A stretch of 64,000 bases of DNA from Pseudooceanicola batsensis HTCC2597 (GCF_000152725.1 NZ_CH724131.1:151009-215008), one strand, 5' to 3'; shown: positions 43,445 through 55,374, counted from the stretch's first letter. Numbers and translations are program-made. Notes: generated by a model from the sequence alone, not told the origin.

Positions 43445-44884
43445 ATGAATCAGTTGTCGCCGGCCCAGGAGCCGAGTTTCCGCGAGAGCGTCGACCTGAT
43501 GTACAACCGGGCAGTGTCGCTGATGGACCTGCCGCCCGGGCTGGAAGAGAAGATCCGGGTGTGCAACGCCACCTATACCGTGCGCTTCGGCGTCCGGCTG
43601 CGCGGTCACATGCACACCTTCACCGGATACCGCTCGGTCCATTCCGAACACATGGAGCCGGTCAAGGGCGGCATCCGCTTCGCCACCGCCGTCGACCAGG
43701 ACGAGGTCGAGGCGCTGGCCGCGCTGATGACTTTCAAATGCGCGCTGGTCGAGGCCCCCTTCGGCGGCTCGAAAGGCGGGCTCTGCATCGATCCCCGCGA
43801 CTGGGAGGAGCACGAGTTGGAACAGATCACCCGCCGCTTCGCCTATGAGTTGATCAAGCGCGACATGATCAACCCGGCCCAGAACGTGCCCGCCCCCGAC
43901 ATGGGCACCGGGGAACGCGAGATGGCCTGGATCGCCGACCAGTACAAGCGGATGAACACCACCGACATCAACGGCAATGCCTGCGTGACCGGCAAGCCCG
44001 AGAATGCCGGCGGCATCAAGGGCCGCAAGGAAGCGACCGGGCGCGGCGTCCAGTACGCGCTGCGCGAATTCTTCCGCGACCCTCGCGACGTCGAACTGGC
44101 CAGGATGGAGGGATCGCTCGAGGGCAAGACCGTCATCGTCCAGGGTCTCGGAAACGTGGGTTACCACGCCGCGCATTTCCTGCAGACCGAGGACGGCTGC
44201 ATCGTCAAGGCCATCATCGAGCGCGACGGCGCGCTGCTCGATCATCGCGGTCTGGACATCGCGCATGTCCACGAATGGATAACCCGTCACGGCGGCGTGA
44301 AGGGCTATCCCGACGCCCGCCATTTCGAGGACGGCGCGGCGCTGCTGGAGGAGGAATGCGATATCCTGATTCCGGCCGCTCTCGAAGGCGTGATCAACTT
44401 GTCCAACGCCGAACGGATACAGGCCAAGCTGATCATCGAGGCGGCGAACGGCCCCGTCACCGCCGGCGCCGACCAGATCCTGAACGAGAAGGGCACGGTC
44501 GTCATTCCGGACCTCTACGCCAACGCGGGCGGGGTGACGGTGTCCTATTTCGAGTGGGTGAAGAACCTCAGCCACATCCGGTTCGGCCGCATGCAGAGGC
44601 GCCAGGAAGAGGCCCGTCACGAACTGATCGTGAGCGAACTCGAGCGCCTCGATCGCTACCTCGGCAACGCCTGGTCGATCAGCCCCGACTTCAAGGCCAA
44701 GTACCTGCGCGGCGCGGACGAACTGGAGCTGGTCCGTTCGGGACTGGACGACACCATGCGCGAGGCGTTCCAGTCCATGCGCGAGGTGCTCCACGAGCGT
44801 GAGGATGTCCACGACTACAGGACCGCGGGCTACATCGTCGCCATCGAACGCGTCGCCGGGAGCTACCGCGCCAAGGGGCTTTAG
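43445..44884 (+). CDS. gdhA: Glu/Leu/Phe/Val dehydrogenase (glutamate dehydrogenase)
   Basis: A 479-residue NAD(P)-dependent amino acid dehydrogenase. KGGIRFATAVDQDEVEALA and TFKCALVEAPFGGSKGG hold the substrate and catalytic Lys residues, PAPDMGTGEREMAW follows, and the dinucleotide fold is VIVQGLGNVGYHAA (about residue 237). It converts glutamate to 2-oxoglutarate and ammonia or the reverse. GGGAGG precedes the ATG. A 9-bp inverted repeat (TCGTCCCCG/CGGGGACGA, 44890-44940) lies just after the stop and may help termination. It precedes the sarcosine oxidase operon on the same strand, consistent with amine-nitrogen handling. Confidence 0.95.
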   Translation: MNQLSPAQEPSFRESVDLMYNRAVSLMDLPPGLEEKIRVCNATYTVRFGVRLRGHMHTFTGYRSVHSEHMEPVKGGIRFATAVDQDEVEALAALMTFKCALVEAPFGGSKGGLCIDPRDWEEHELEQITRRFAYELIKRDMINPAQNVPAPDMGTGEREMAWIADQYKRMNTTDINGNACVTGKPENAGGIKGRKEATGRGVQYALREFFRDPRDVELARMEGSLEGKTVIVQGLGNVGYHAAHFLQTEDGCIVKAIIERDGALLDHRGLDIAHVHEWITRHGGVKGYPDARHFEDGAALLEEECDILIPAALEGVINLSNAERIQAKLIIEAANGPVTAGADQILNEKGTVVIPDLYANAGGVTVSYFEWVKNLSHIRFGRMQRRQEEARHELIVSELERLDRYLGNAWSISPDFKAKYLRGADELELVRSGLDDTMREAFQSMREVLHEREDVHDYRTAGYIVAIERVAGSYRAKGL

Positions 44885-45105
44885 GACAGTCGTCCCCGCG
44901 GTCCGCCCGGGGTGCCGTCCGCAAGGCGCTCCGGGGACGAGCGCGATCGCCGAAGGCCGCCCATGCGGTCTCGCGGGCACCCGGGGGCCATCTCGACCGA
45001 GCGACCAAATTTCCGGCAACGGTCACTAAGGACGGCGCAGGTCGTCGCTTGCCGTTGCAATCGGGAAGATCCGCTGCTTACCTCCGGCCGTTGGCGGAGA
45101 GAGCG

Positions 45106-46359
45106 ATGCGGTTCGGTGCATTACGAATACTGAAAGAGGGCCTGACGGGGAACAGGGGATGGGGCCCGCACTGGCGCGACCCCGAGCCGAAGCCCGCCTA
45201 TGACATCGTCATCATCGGCGGCGGAGGCCACGGCCTGGCCACGGCCTTCTACCTCGCCAGAGAGCACGGGCTGACGAATGTGGCCGTGCTGGAAAAAGGC
45301 TACATCGGCGGCGGCAACGTGGGGCGGAACACCACCATCGTGCGCGCCAACTATTTCCTGCCGGGCAATTCCGAGTTCTATTCCCATTCGCTCAAGCTAT
45401 GGGAGCGGATGGAATCCGACCTGAACTACAACGTGATGCATTCTCAGCGCGGGATCATCAACCTCTTCCATTCCGACGGCCAGCGCGACGCCATCGTCCG
45501 GCGCGGCAATGCGATGATCAACCAGGGCGACGACGCGATCCTGCTCGACCGCGAGGCGCTGCGCAAGAAACTACCCTACCTGAATTTCGACAGCGGCCGC
45601 TTTCCGATCCACGGGGGCCTGTACCATCCGCGCGGCGGCACCGCGCGCCACGACGCCGTCGCCTGGGGGTTCGCCCGCGGCGCCTCGGACCGGGGGGTGG
45701 ACATCATCCAGAACTGCGAGGTCACCGGGATCGACACCGAGGCCGGGCGCGTCACCGGCGTGCAGACGACTCGCGGTGCGATCCGCGCCCGCAAGGTGGC
45801 CATCGTCACCGCCGGCCGGTCCGGGCAGGTCGCCTCGCTCGCCGGTCTGCGCCTGCCGATCGAGAGCCACGTCCTGCAGGCCTTCGTGACCGAGGGGCTG
45901 AAGCCGGTGATCGACAATGTCGTGACCTTCGGCATGGGGCATTTCTACATCAGCCAGTCCGACAAGGGCGGGCTGGTATTCGGTGGCGACCTGGATTTCT
46001 ATCCCAGCTACGCGCAGCGCGGCAACCTGCCCACGGTCGAACATGTCATGGAGGCGGGGATGACCCTGATGCCGATGATCGGCCGGGCCAGGGTACTGCG
46101 GTCCTGGGGCGGGATCATGGACATGACGCCCGACGGATCGCCGATCATCGACAAGGCGCCGGTCGAGGGGCTCTACCTCGATTGCGGCTGGTGCTACGGC
46201 GGGTTCAAGGCCGTGCCGGGCTCGGGCTTTGCGCTGGCCCATCTGCTGGCCACCGACCGCCCGCACGACAGCGCGGCGGGCTTCCGGCTGGACCGGTTCG
46301 AGACCGGGCGCGGGCTGATGGACGAGGAAGGCAAGGGGGCGCAGCATAACCTGCACTGA
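45106..46359 (+). CDS. soxB: Sarcosine oxidase beta subunit
   Basis: A 417-residue flavoprotein subunit of heterotetrameric sarcosine oxidase, the length expected for SoxB. The FAD-binding motif DIVIIGGGGHGLATAFYLA is at residue 28, followed by VLEKGYIGGGNVGRNTT, the PRGGTARHDAVAWGFARGA segment near the flavin site, and a C-terminal substrate-lid part with DCGWCYGGFKAVPGSG. The complex oxidises sarcosine to glycine, giving 5,10-methylene-THF and H2O2. ATG at 45106 has GGAGAGAGCG upstream; the frame from 45049 is only an open extension. First gene of soxBDAG. Confidence 0.96.
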   Translation: MRFGALRILKEGLTGNRGWGPHWRDPEPKPAYDIVIIGGGGHGLATAFYLAREHGLTNVAVLEKGYIGGGNVGRNTTIVRANYFLPGNSEFYSHSLKLWERMESDLNYNVMHSQRGIINLFHSDGQRDAIVRRGNAMINQGDDAILLDREALRKKLPYLNFDSGRFPIHGGLYHPRGGTARHDAVAWGFARGASDRGVDIIQNCEVTGIDTEAGRVTGVQTTRGAIRARKVAIVTAGRSGQVASLAGLRLPIESHVLQAFVTEGLKPVIDNVVTFGMGHFYISQSDKGGLVFGGDLDFYPSYAQRGNLPTVEHVMEAGMTLMPMIGRARVLRSWGGIMDMTPDGSPIIDKAPVEGLYLDCGWCYGGFKAVPGSGFALAHLLATDRPHDSAAGFRLDRFETGRGLMDEEGKGAQHNLH

Positions 46360-46380
46360 GCCCTGCGTGGCGGTGTCGGA

Positions 46381-46416
46381 ATGCCTCCGGCGGGAGTATT
46401 TTGGGCAAGATGAAGA
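46381..46416 (+). repeat. Rhodobacterales-type short intergenic repeat
   Basis: The segment contains CCTCCGGCGGGAGTATTTTG and then GGCAAGATGAAG. From memory, very similar sequences recur many times between genes in Rhodobacterales genomes. It can form a small CTCC-GGC-GGAG hairpin followed by T-rich sequence. Only this copy is apparent to me in the window. It lies between soxB and soxD. Confidence 0.5.
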
Positions 46417-46426
46417 TCAGGGCGAT

Positions 46427-46672
46427 ATGAGACTGACCTGTCCCCATTGCGGAGAGCGCGATCTGCGCGAATTCACCTACGGCGGCGCGGCCCTGACCCG
46501 ACCCGAGGGCGACTGGAGCCCGATCTGGGACGAGTATGTCCACCTGCGCGAAAACCCGGCGGGCCGGTCGCGCGAGTTCTGGCAGCACGGTGCCGGTTGT
46601 TCCGCCTGGCTGGTGGTCGAACGGGACACGGTGACCCACGACATCCACGCCGTGACGGAGGCCGGGGCATGA
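46427..46672 (+). CDS. soxD: Sarcosine oxidase delta subunit
   Basis: An 81-residue zinc-binding subunit of heterotetrameric sarcosine oxidase. It starts MRLTCPHCGERDLREFTYGG, supplying two Cys and a His of the zinc site, and continues with REFWQHGAGCSAWLVVERDT, which supplies a further His and Cys. It overlaps soxA by ATGA and is 67 bases after soxB. Confidence 0.95.
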   Translation: MRLTCPHCGERDLREFTYGGAALTRPEGDWSPIWDEYVHLRENPAGRSREFWQHGAGCSAWLVVERDTVTHDIHAVTEAGA

Positions 46673-49584
46673 GGCTGGGGCAGGGAGGTCTGGTCGACCG
46701 CGACCGGCATCTGGGTTTCCGCTTCGACGGCCACGCCTACGAGGGGCTGGAGGGCGACACGCTTGCCTCGGCCCTTCTCGCCAACGGCATCCGGCTGGTC
46801 GGCCGGTCCTTCAAGTATCACCGTCCGCGCGGCATCCTGACGGCGGGCAGCGAAGAGCCGAACGCGCTGGTCACGCTGGGCCGCGGCGCGGCGCAGGAGC
46901 CGAACGCCCGGGCGACGACGGTGGAGCTGCGACAGGGTCTCGAGGCGCGGCCCCAGAACGCCTGGCCCTCGCTCGGGGTCGATGCGCTCGCGGTCAACGA
47001 CCTGCTGTCGCCCTTCCTCTCCGCCGGGTTCTACTACAAGACCTTCATGGGCCCGCACCGCATCTGGGAAAGGGTCTTCGAACCCGCGATCCGCCGCGCC
47101 GCCGGGCTGGGGCGTCTGTCGCAAGAGGTCGCGGACCTGCAATTCGAAAAAGCCTTCGCCTTCTGCGATCTTCTCGTCATCGGCGCGGGGCCGGCCGGTC
47201 TGATGGCCGCCCTGACCGCCGGAGAGGCCGGGGCCGACGTGATTCTGGCGGACGAGGATTTCCTGCCGGGCGGGCGGCTCAATGCAGAACGGGAAGAGGT
47301 CGGGGGGCGGTCCGGCGCGGGCTGGGCCGCCGAGGCCGTGACCCGGCTGGAGGCCATGCCGAACGTCCGGATCATGAGCCGGACCGCTGTGACGGGGGTC
47401 TACGATCAGGGCACTTACGGCGCCTTGCAGAAACATCCCGCGGCGGCCGGGCGACCCGAGGAGACCTTCTGGCGGATCGTCGCCCGGCGCGCCGTGCTTG
47501 CCGCCGGCGCGATCGAACGTCCCGTGGCGCTGGCCAACAACGACCGGCCGGGCGTGATGCTGGCGGGGGCGGTGCGCAGCTATCTCAACCGCTACGCCGT
47601 CGCGCCGGGGCGGCGGGCGGTGGTCTTCGGCGCGTCGGACGAGGCGCGCCGCACCGCCGCCGACCTGCGGCGTGCCGGGGTGCATGTCGCGGCTCTGGTC
47701 GATGCCCGCGAACGGGCGGAGACCTCCGACTTCGCCACCTATGCCGGCGCGACGGTCGAGAGGGTCCTGGGCCGCGAGGTCGAGGGGGTGGCGATCCGGC
47801 TGGGCAACGGGCGCGAGGAAAGGGTGCAGGCCGACCTGCTCGCCATGTCCGGGGGCTGGAACCCGAACGTGCACCTGAGCTGCCATCTGAACGGCCGCCC
47901 CGTCTGGGACGAGTCCCTGTCGGCCTTCCTGCCCGCCCCGGGCGCGGTGCCGGGGCTGATCCCCGCCGGATCCTGCAACGGGGCGGTGACGACCGCGGCC
48001 TGTCTGGCGGCCGGCCGGGAGGCTGCGGCACGGGCGCTGGAGGACCTCGGCCTGAAGGCGACTGCGCCCGATCTGCCCGAGGCCGAGGACCGGGACCCGC
48101 AGGCGCGCCCGATCTGGGTGGTTCCCGGCAAGGGCCGCAAATGGGTCGACTTCCAGAACGACGTGACGACCAAGGACATCGAACTTGCCGCGCGGGAGAA
48201 CTTTCGCTCGGTCGAGCACATGAAGCGCTATACCACGCAGGGCATGGCCACCGACCAGGGCAAGACCGGCGGCGTCACCGCGCTGTCCATCCTGGCCGAT
48301 GCGACCGGTCGGAGCATTCCCGAGACCGGCACCACGACCTACCGCCCGCCCTATGCGCCGATCCAGATCGCCGCCCTGGGGGCCGGCGGCGAGGGCAGGG
48401 GCTTTGCTGCGGAACGGTTCACCGCCGCGCATCCCGTTCACCTCGCCATGGGCGCGCCGATGGTCGAGGCCGGGCTGTGGTTCCGCCCCTCCTATTATCC
48501 GAGGACGGGTGAGAAGACCTGGCGGCAGGCCTGCGACCGCGAGGCGCTGATGGTGCGCGAGACGGTCGGGGTCTGCGACGTTTCCACCCTTGGCAAGATC
48601 GACGTACAGGGCCCGGACGCGGCGGCCTTTCTCGATTTCGTCTACTCCAACACGATGTCCACGCTGAAACAGGGCAAGGTCCGCTACGGCCTGATGCTGC
48701 GCGAGGACGGGCATATCATGGACGACGGCACCTGCGCGCGGATCGGCCCCGACCACTATCTCGTCAGCACCACCACCGCGGCGGCGGGCGAGGTGATGCG
48801 CCACATGGAATTCGCCGCGCAGGTGCTGCGCCCCGAGCTTGACGTGCATCTGGTCTCGGTGACCGAACAATGGGCCCAGACCGCCATCGCCGGTCCGGAG
48901 TCGCGCGATCTGCTGAACGAGGTGCTGGACAGCCCCCTCGACCCCGGGACCTGGCCGTTCATGGCCTGCGGCGCGGTCACGGTCGGCGGAGTTCCGGCCC
49001 GGCTCTTCCGGATCAGCTTTTCCGGCGAACACGCCTACGAGATCGCGGTGCCCGCCCGCTATGGCGAGAGCCTGTTCCGCCAGCTTGTCGCCCGGGCCGA
49101 GGCGCGCGGCGGCGGCGCCTACGGGATGGAGGCGCTGAACGTCCTGCGGATCGAGAAGGGGCTTCTCACCCATGCCGAACTGGACGGCCGCACCACTGCC
49201 TTCGATCTGAACCTGTCGGGCATGATGTCGAAGAAGAAGGATTTTGTCGGGCGCGCCGCCGCCGGACGCGCCGGGCTGCTCGCGGACGACCGGCCGCGCC
49301 TCGTCGGCATCCGACCGGTCGGCGCGGTCCGACAGCTGACCGCCGGGGCCTTTCTCTTCGATCCGGAGACCGAGTCGACGCGGGAGAATGCGCAAGGTAC
49401 CGTCAGCTCCGTCGCCTTCTCCCCGACACTGGGCCATTTCATCGGCCTCGCGCTGCTGAAGGAAGGGCCGGAGCGGCACGGGGAAACCGTCCGCATGGTG
49501 GACCATCTGCGCCGGGTCTCGACCCTCTGCGAGGTCTGCGATCCGGCCTTCTTCGATCCGGCCGGAGGACGCGCCCGTGACTGA
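46669..49584 (+). CDS. soxA: Sarcosine oxidase alpha subunit
   Basis: A 971-residue subunit with three parts: an N-terminal 2Fe2S-ferredoxin-like fold without the cluster cysteines (GLEGDTLASALLANGIRLVGRSFKYHRPRG), an NAD/FAD dinucleotide fold beginning DLLVIGAGPAGLMAALTAGEAG (about residue 170), and a C-terminal aminomethyltransferase (GcvT-like) domain from about residue 590 that binds tetrahydrofolate and captures the one-carbon unit. ATG at 46669 overlaps the soxD stop; the frame from 46447 is soxD read out of phase. Confidence 0.96.
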   Translation: MRLGQGGLVDRDRHLGFRFDGHAYEGLEGDTLASALLANGIRLVGRSFKYHRPRGILTAGSEEPNALVTLGRGAAQEPNARATTVELRQGLEARPQNAWPSLGVDALAVNDLLSPFLSAGFYYKTFMGPHRIWERVFEPAIRRAAGLGRLSQEVADLQFEKAFAFCDLLVIGAGPAGLMAALTAGEAGADVILADEDFLPGGRLNAEREEVGGRSGAGWAAEAVTRLEAMPNVRIMSRTAVTGVYDQGTYGALQKHPAAAGRPEETFWRIVARRAVLAAGAIERPVALANNDRPGVMLAGAVRSYLNRYAVAPGRRAVVFGASDEARRTAADLRRAGVHVAALVDARERAETSDFATYAGATVERVLGREVEGVAIRLGNGREERVQADLLAMSGGWNPNVHLSCHLNGRPVWDESLSAFLPAPGAVPGLIPAGSCNGAVTTAACLAAGREAAARALEDLGLKATAPDLPEAEDRDPQARPIWVVPGKGRKWVDFQNDVTTKDIELAARENFRSVEHMKRYTTQGMATDQGKTGGVTALSILADATGRSIPETGTTTYRPPYAPIQIAALGAGGEGRGFAAERFTAAHPVHLAMGAPMVEAGLWFRPSYYPRTGEKTWRQACDREALMVRETVGVCDVSTLGKIDVQGPDAAAFLDFVYSNTMSTLKQGKVRYGLMLREDGHIMDDGTCARIGPDHYLVSTTTAAAGEVMRHMEFAAQVLRPELDVHLVSVTEQWAQTAIAGPESRDLLNEVLDSPLDPGTWPFMACGAVTVGGVPARLFRISFSGEHAYEIAVPARYGESLFRQLVARAEARGGGAYGMEALNVLRIEKGLLTHAELDGRTTAFDLNLSGMMSKKKDFVGRAAAGRAGLLADDRPRLVGIRPVGAVRQLTAGAFLFDPETESTRENAQGTVSSVAFSPTLGHFIGLALLKEGPERHGETVRMVDHLRRVSTLCEVCDPAFFDPAGGRARD

Positions 49585-50119
49585 TTTCCGTCTTGCTTCC
49601 GTGCCCCCCGCGACCGGCCCGCTGCCGGTGACGCGGGGCGCGATGACCCTGTCGCTGGCCGATCCGGGGCCGCTCTGGAGCGTGGCGCCGCACCGGGGCG
49701 AGGCGGCCGCCGTCTCTCGCGCGCTGCAAGAGGCCATCGGCGTTTCCCTGCCCGGGCCCGGGCGCCGGCACGCCGCCGGCGGCGCGTCGGTGCAGTGGTT
49801 CGGGCGGAACCTCTGGCTCGTGGCGGGCGTGGCGCCGCCGGACCTGCCCGGCGCGGCCGTCACCGACCAGGGCGACGGCTGGGTCACGTTCGACCTCGCC
49901 GGCCCGGAGGGGGCCGATGTCATGGCCCGCCTGATCCCGGTCGACACGCGGCCGGCGGCCATGCCCGATCAGGCGGCGATCCGGACCGAGCTGCACGGCA
50001 TGATGGTCGCCGTGGCGCGAACGGCACCCGATACGCTGCGGATCATGGGCTTCCGGTCCATGGCCTCGACGCTGACGCGCACGATCACCGAGGCCATGGA
50101 ACGGGTCGCCGCCATCTGA
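49577..50119 (+). CDS. soxG: Sarcosine oxidase gamma subunit
   Basis: A 180-residue GcvT-like subunit completing the heterotetramer. It starts with GTG at 49577, overlapping soxA by 8 bases. The C-terminal FRSMASTLTRTITEAMER is typical of SoxG. Conservation in this subunit is low, so the call depends partly on its position after soxA. Confidence 0.92.
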   Translation: MTDFRLASVPPATGPLPVTRGAMTLSLADPGPLWSVAPHRGEAAAVSRALQEAIGVSLPGPGRRHAAGGASVQWFGRNLWLVAGVAPPDLPGAAVTDQGDGWVTFDLAGPEGADVMARLIPVDTRPAAMPDQAAIRTELHGMMVAVARTAPDTLRIMGFRSMASTLTRTITEAMERVAAI

Positions 50120-50221
50120 TTGTCGAGTGCGCTCAGGTCCTTGCCCGGCCGGCGCCGCCAGCTGCCCCGTCGGGCTCCATCGACGCTGGACAGCCCCCGC
50201 CGGCGGCCCGATAATCGGTGC

Positions 50222-52153
50222 ATGAGTCTCCCTCCCGGTTTCCTCGATGAACTGCGCAATCGCGTCAGCCTGTCTCAGGTTGTCGGGAAGAAGGTCATGT
50301 GGGACATGCGCAAGTCCAACCAGGCCAAGGGCGACTGGTGGGCGCCCTGTCCCTTCCATCAGGAGAAATCCGCCTCGTTCCACGTGGATGACCGAAAGGG
50401 GTTCTATTACTGTTTCGGCTGCCACGCCAAGGGCGACGCGATCTCCTTTCTGAAGGACTCCGAGAACATGGGCTTCATGGAGGCGGTCGAGGCGCTGGCG
50501 CAGGAGGCGGGGATGCAGATGCCCGCGCGCGATCCGCGCGCCGCCGCCAAGGCCGAAAAGCGCGCCGAGCTTGCCGATGTGATGGAGGCGGCGGTCCGGC
50601 ACTACCGCATGATGCTCAATTCGGGCGCGGCCGCCGAGGCCCGGGCCTATCTCGAGCGTCGGGGCCTCTCGCCCGAGACGCAGGAGCGGTTCGAGATAGG
50701 CTTTGCGCCCGAGGGCTGGCAGGGGCTCTGGACCCAGTTGCGCAACAGGGACATTCCCGAGGACCTGATCCTGCGCGCCGGTCTGGTCAAGACCTCGGAC
50801 CGCGGCGGAAAACCCTATGACGTCTTCCGCAACCGGATCATGTTTCCGATCCGGGACGCGCGCGGCCGGTGCATCGCCTTCGGCGGCCGGGCGATGGATC
50901 CGGACGACAAGGCCAAGTACCTGAATTCGCCCGAGACCGAGCTTTTCGACAAGGGCCGGTCGCTCTACAACCACGGCCCCGCGCGCGAGGCGGCGGGCAA
51001 GGGCCGACCGCTGATCGTGGCCGAGGGCTACATGGATGTCATCGCACTGTCGGCGGCCGGCTTCGAGGGGGCGGTGGCCCCGCTCGGCACGGCGGTGACC
51101 GAGAGCCAGCTGGCGATGCTCTGGGCGATCAGCCCCGAACCGGTTGTCGCGCTCGACGGGGACACGGCCGGGTTGCGGGCGGCGATGCGGCTGATGCATG
51201 TCGCGCTGCCGCTGATGGAGGCGGGCAAGTCCCTGCGCTTCGCGCTCCTGCCCGAGGGCAAGGATCCCGACGACCTGATCAAGGCCGAGGGCGCCAAGGC
51301 GATGCAGGCGGTTCTCGACAGGGCGTTTCCGCTGGTCGACCTGCTCTGGCGCGAGGCGACCGAGGGTAAGTCCTTCGACAGCCCCGAACGCCGGGCCGCC
51401 CTCGATCGCGACCTGCGCGAGAAGATCAGGAAGATCCCCGACGTCTCGCTGCGCCGCCACTACGGTGACGCGATCAAGGAGATGCGGTATCAGCTGTTCC
51501 GTCCGCAGCGACAGGGCAGCTGGACCCCCCGGCGGAAATCCCAGCCGATCCGCCCCACGACGAAGGCGTCCTTCCTGACCTCGGCCGGGCCGATGGCGGA
51601 ACACCAGCTGCGCGAGTCGGTGATCGTCGCCACGATCATCGCCACCCCTGCCGCCGTGTCGGGCTTCGAGGGGCCGCTCGAACTGATGGACTGCGCCGAT
51701 CCCGACCTCGGCCGCATGCGCGACATCGTCCTGACGCACGGATCGGACGGGCCGGACGCGGTGAACGAGGCGATTTCGCGTGAACTGGGCGGCGAGGCCC
51801 TTGATCGCCTGATGTCGCATCCCCATGTCGCGATCTGCCCGACGCTGCGGAAGGCCGGCAACGTGGAACTCGCCCAGATGACGCTGGCCGAGGAACTTGC
51901 CAAGCTCAAGGCGCGCCGCGGGCTGGCGGACGAGATCGCGGAGGCCGAAGAGGAACTCTCGGGCGCCGCGGACGAAGCCGTCACCTATCGCCTCAGCCAT
52001 GCCGCCGAGGCGGCCAACCGGGCGGCCCGGCCGGGCAACAAGGACAAGGGCGACTTCGACCTCGGAGAGAACGGTGCGCGAATCAGTCGGGACGAAAAGG
52101 GAGCCTTCGAAGCCCTGCTCGAGACGATTCGCTTTGAGAAGCGCCGAAAGTGA
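50222..52153 (+). CDS. dnaG: DNA primase
   Basis: A 643-residue primase that makes RNA primers at the replication fork. The N-terminal CHC2 zinc finger reads CPFHQEKSASF...YYCFGCHAKGD (residues 42-70). The TOPRIM core has VAEGYMDVIAL (about residue 268) and ALDGDTAGLRAA (about residue 310). A C-terminal DnaB-interaction region follows. ATG at 50222 gives the expected start MSLPPGFLDELRNRV; the longer frame from 50120 has no family support. Followed by rpoD on the same strand. Confidence 0.97.
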   Translation: MSLPPGFLDELRNRVSLSQVVGKKVMWDMRKSNQAKGDWWAPCPFHQEKSASFHVDDRKGFYYCFGCHAKGDAISFLKDSENMGFMEAVEALAQEAGMQMPARDPRAAAKAEKRAELADVMEAAVRHYRMMLNSGAAAEARAYLERRGLSPETQERFEIGFAPEGWQGLWTQLRNRDIPEDLILRAGLVKTSDRGGKPYDVFRNRIMFPIRDARGRCIAFGGRAMDPDDKAKYLNSPETELFDKGRSLYNHGPAREAAGKGRPLIVAEGYMDVIALSAAGFEGAVAPLGTAVTESQLAMLWAISPEPVVALDGDTAGLRAAMRLMHVALPLMEAGKSLRFALLPEGKDPDDLIKAEGAKAMQAVLDRAFPLVDLLWREATEGKSFDSPERRAALDRDLREKIRKIPDVSLRRHYGDAIKEMRYQLFRPQRQGSWTPRRKSQPIRPTTKASFLTSAGPMAEHQLRESVIVATIIATPAAVSGFEGPLELMDCADPDLGRMRDIVLTHGSDGPDAVNEAISRELGGEALDRLMSHPHVAICPTLRKAGNVELAQMTLAEELAKLKARRGLADEIAEAEEELSGAADEAVTYRLSHAAEAANRAARPGNKDKGDFDLGENGARISRDEKGAFEALLETIRFEKRRK

Positions 52154-52291
52154 ACGATTTGGGTAACGGATCCCTAAAGAATCAACGTTAACCGGGTGTG
52201 CGTGGAACCGAATCGCGCTATTGATTCGGTCCAAGCGAATCACGCCCGACCCGCTGCCGCAGAACGCTGGCGCGAGAGACAGGAGCAGAGC

Positions 52292-54283
<1,992 letters not shown>

Positions 54284-54287
54284 CGAG

Positions 54288-54311
54288 AGGGCGCCTTCGG
54301 GCGCCCTTTTT
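54288..54311 (+). terminator. Rho-independent terminator of rpoD
   Basis: AGGGCGCC-TTCG-GGCGCCCT followed by a run of T residues: an 8-bp perfect stem with a stable TTCG tetraloop starting 5 bases after the rpoD stop codon. Confidence 0.93.
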
Positions 54312-54522
54312 CGACAAAGCGCACACTGGCCCCGCACCAGCCGGTTCCGGCAGGCCGCCAAAGGCCTGGGGCCGAAGAGGCCGAAAATCCTTCAGCGCCG
54401 GCGGCGTCGGGTCAACTGGTTTGCCTAACTGGCAGAAAGTTACGGATTGCCGGCCCCAGGCTGCCTTTCGATGCAACCGGATCGCCCTTTCGACCGTTAA
54501 CGCGGCGAGGGAGATCACGATC

Positions 54523-54801
54523 ATGACACTCATGCGTTCGGCCATTGCCGCCATCACGCTCGTTCTTTCCGGTGCCTCGGTGCTTGCACAGGCCGACCCG
54601 CCGGAGGTCAAGTCCGACTGGAATGTCGTTCCGACAGACGCCATCCGGATCGAAGTCACCGCCGGCAACGCCGATACCTGCGCACGCGAGGTGATCCGCG
54701 CCTTCAACCTCCCGCCTTCCAGCCTCGTCTACACGCCGGAATGTGCGATCGTCGCACCTCGGCATGCCTATGACGCCGCCTTGAACAGTTTCGAGGACTG
54801 A
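54523..54801 (+). CDS. Small secreted protein of unknown function
   Basis: A 92-residue protein with a Sec signal peptide (residues 1-23, ending VLAQA). The mature part has two cysteines (DTCAREVI, TPECAIV) that may form a disulfide, and hydrophobic segments VIRAFNLPPSSLVY. No family recognised. GGGAG lies about 9 bases before ATG 54523. It stands alone between the rpoD terminator and yjbQ. Confidence 0.65.
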   Translation: MTLMRSAIAAITLVLSGASVLAQADPPEVKSDWNVVPTDAIRIEVTAGNADTCAREVIRAFNLPPSSLVYTPECAIVAPRHAYDAALNSFED

Positions 54802-54858
54802 TCGGCTTGTCTGCGCGTGCTGCCCCGGGATAACCTCACGCCGGGCAGGGAGGCGCAC

Positions 54859-55275
54859 GTGGCGATCACCGGATTCACAATTTCCACGGAAGGCCCCGGC
54901 CTGTACGAGTTCACCGGGAAGGTTCGGGCCTGGACGGAGGGCCGTGGCGACGGTCTGCTCACGCTCTTCATCCGGCATACCTCTGCCAGTCTCCTGATCA
55001 TGGAGAATGCCGATCCCGAGGTGCAGACCGACCTCACCGCCTATTTCCACCGGCTCGTGCCGCCGACCACGGATCCGGCCATGTCCTACCTGACCCATAC
55101 CCATGAAGGGCCCGACGATATGCCCGCCCATATCAAGGCGGGCATGATGCCGGTGAGCTTGTCGATTCCGGTACAGGGCGGTCGTCCGCTTCTGGGGACG
55201 TGGCAGGGCATATTTGTTGCGGAACATCGCGCCGCGCCACATCGTCGCGAAATTGCAGCACATTTCGCTGGCTGA
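54859..55275 (+). CDS. yjbQ: YjbQ family (UPF0047) secondary thiamine-phosphate synthase-like protein
   Basis: A 138-residue protein, the usual length of YjbQ. The family core is LLTLFIRHTSASLLIMENADP (about residue 35), YLTHTHEGPDDMPAHIKAGM (about residue 75) and the C-terminal LGTWQGIFVAEHR. The His residues bind a metal. Some members show weak thiamine-phosphate synthase activity; the true role is unsettled. GTG at 54859 is preferred because GGGAGG lies 6 bases upstream and the family length fits; GTG at 54817 would add 14 residues. Confidence 0.9.
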   Translation: MAITGFTISTEGPGLYEFTGKVRAWTEGRGDGLLTLFIRHTSASLLIMENADPEVQTDLTAYFHRLVPPTTDPAMSYLTHTHEGPDDMPAHIKAGMMPVSLSIPVQGGRPLLGTWQGIFVAEHRAAPHRREIAAHFAG

Positions 55276-55374
55276 ATTCTGCCCTACCCAAACCCTTGGG
55301 GCTGCCATATAGTGGCTGTGGAGATCCGGGGCGCTGCCCCATGAGGCTGCTGGGACTAGGGGACTGAAAACAAG

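Noticed and set aside
46477..49962. A 1161-residue minus-strand open frame
   Set aside because: Antisense to soxA with no recognisable domain; an artefact of codon bias in high-GC DNA.
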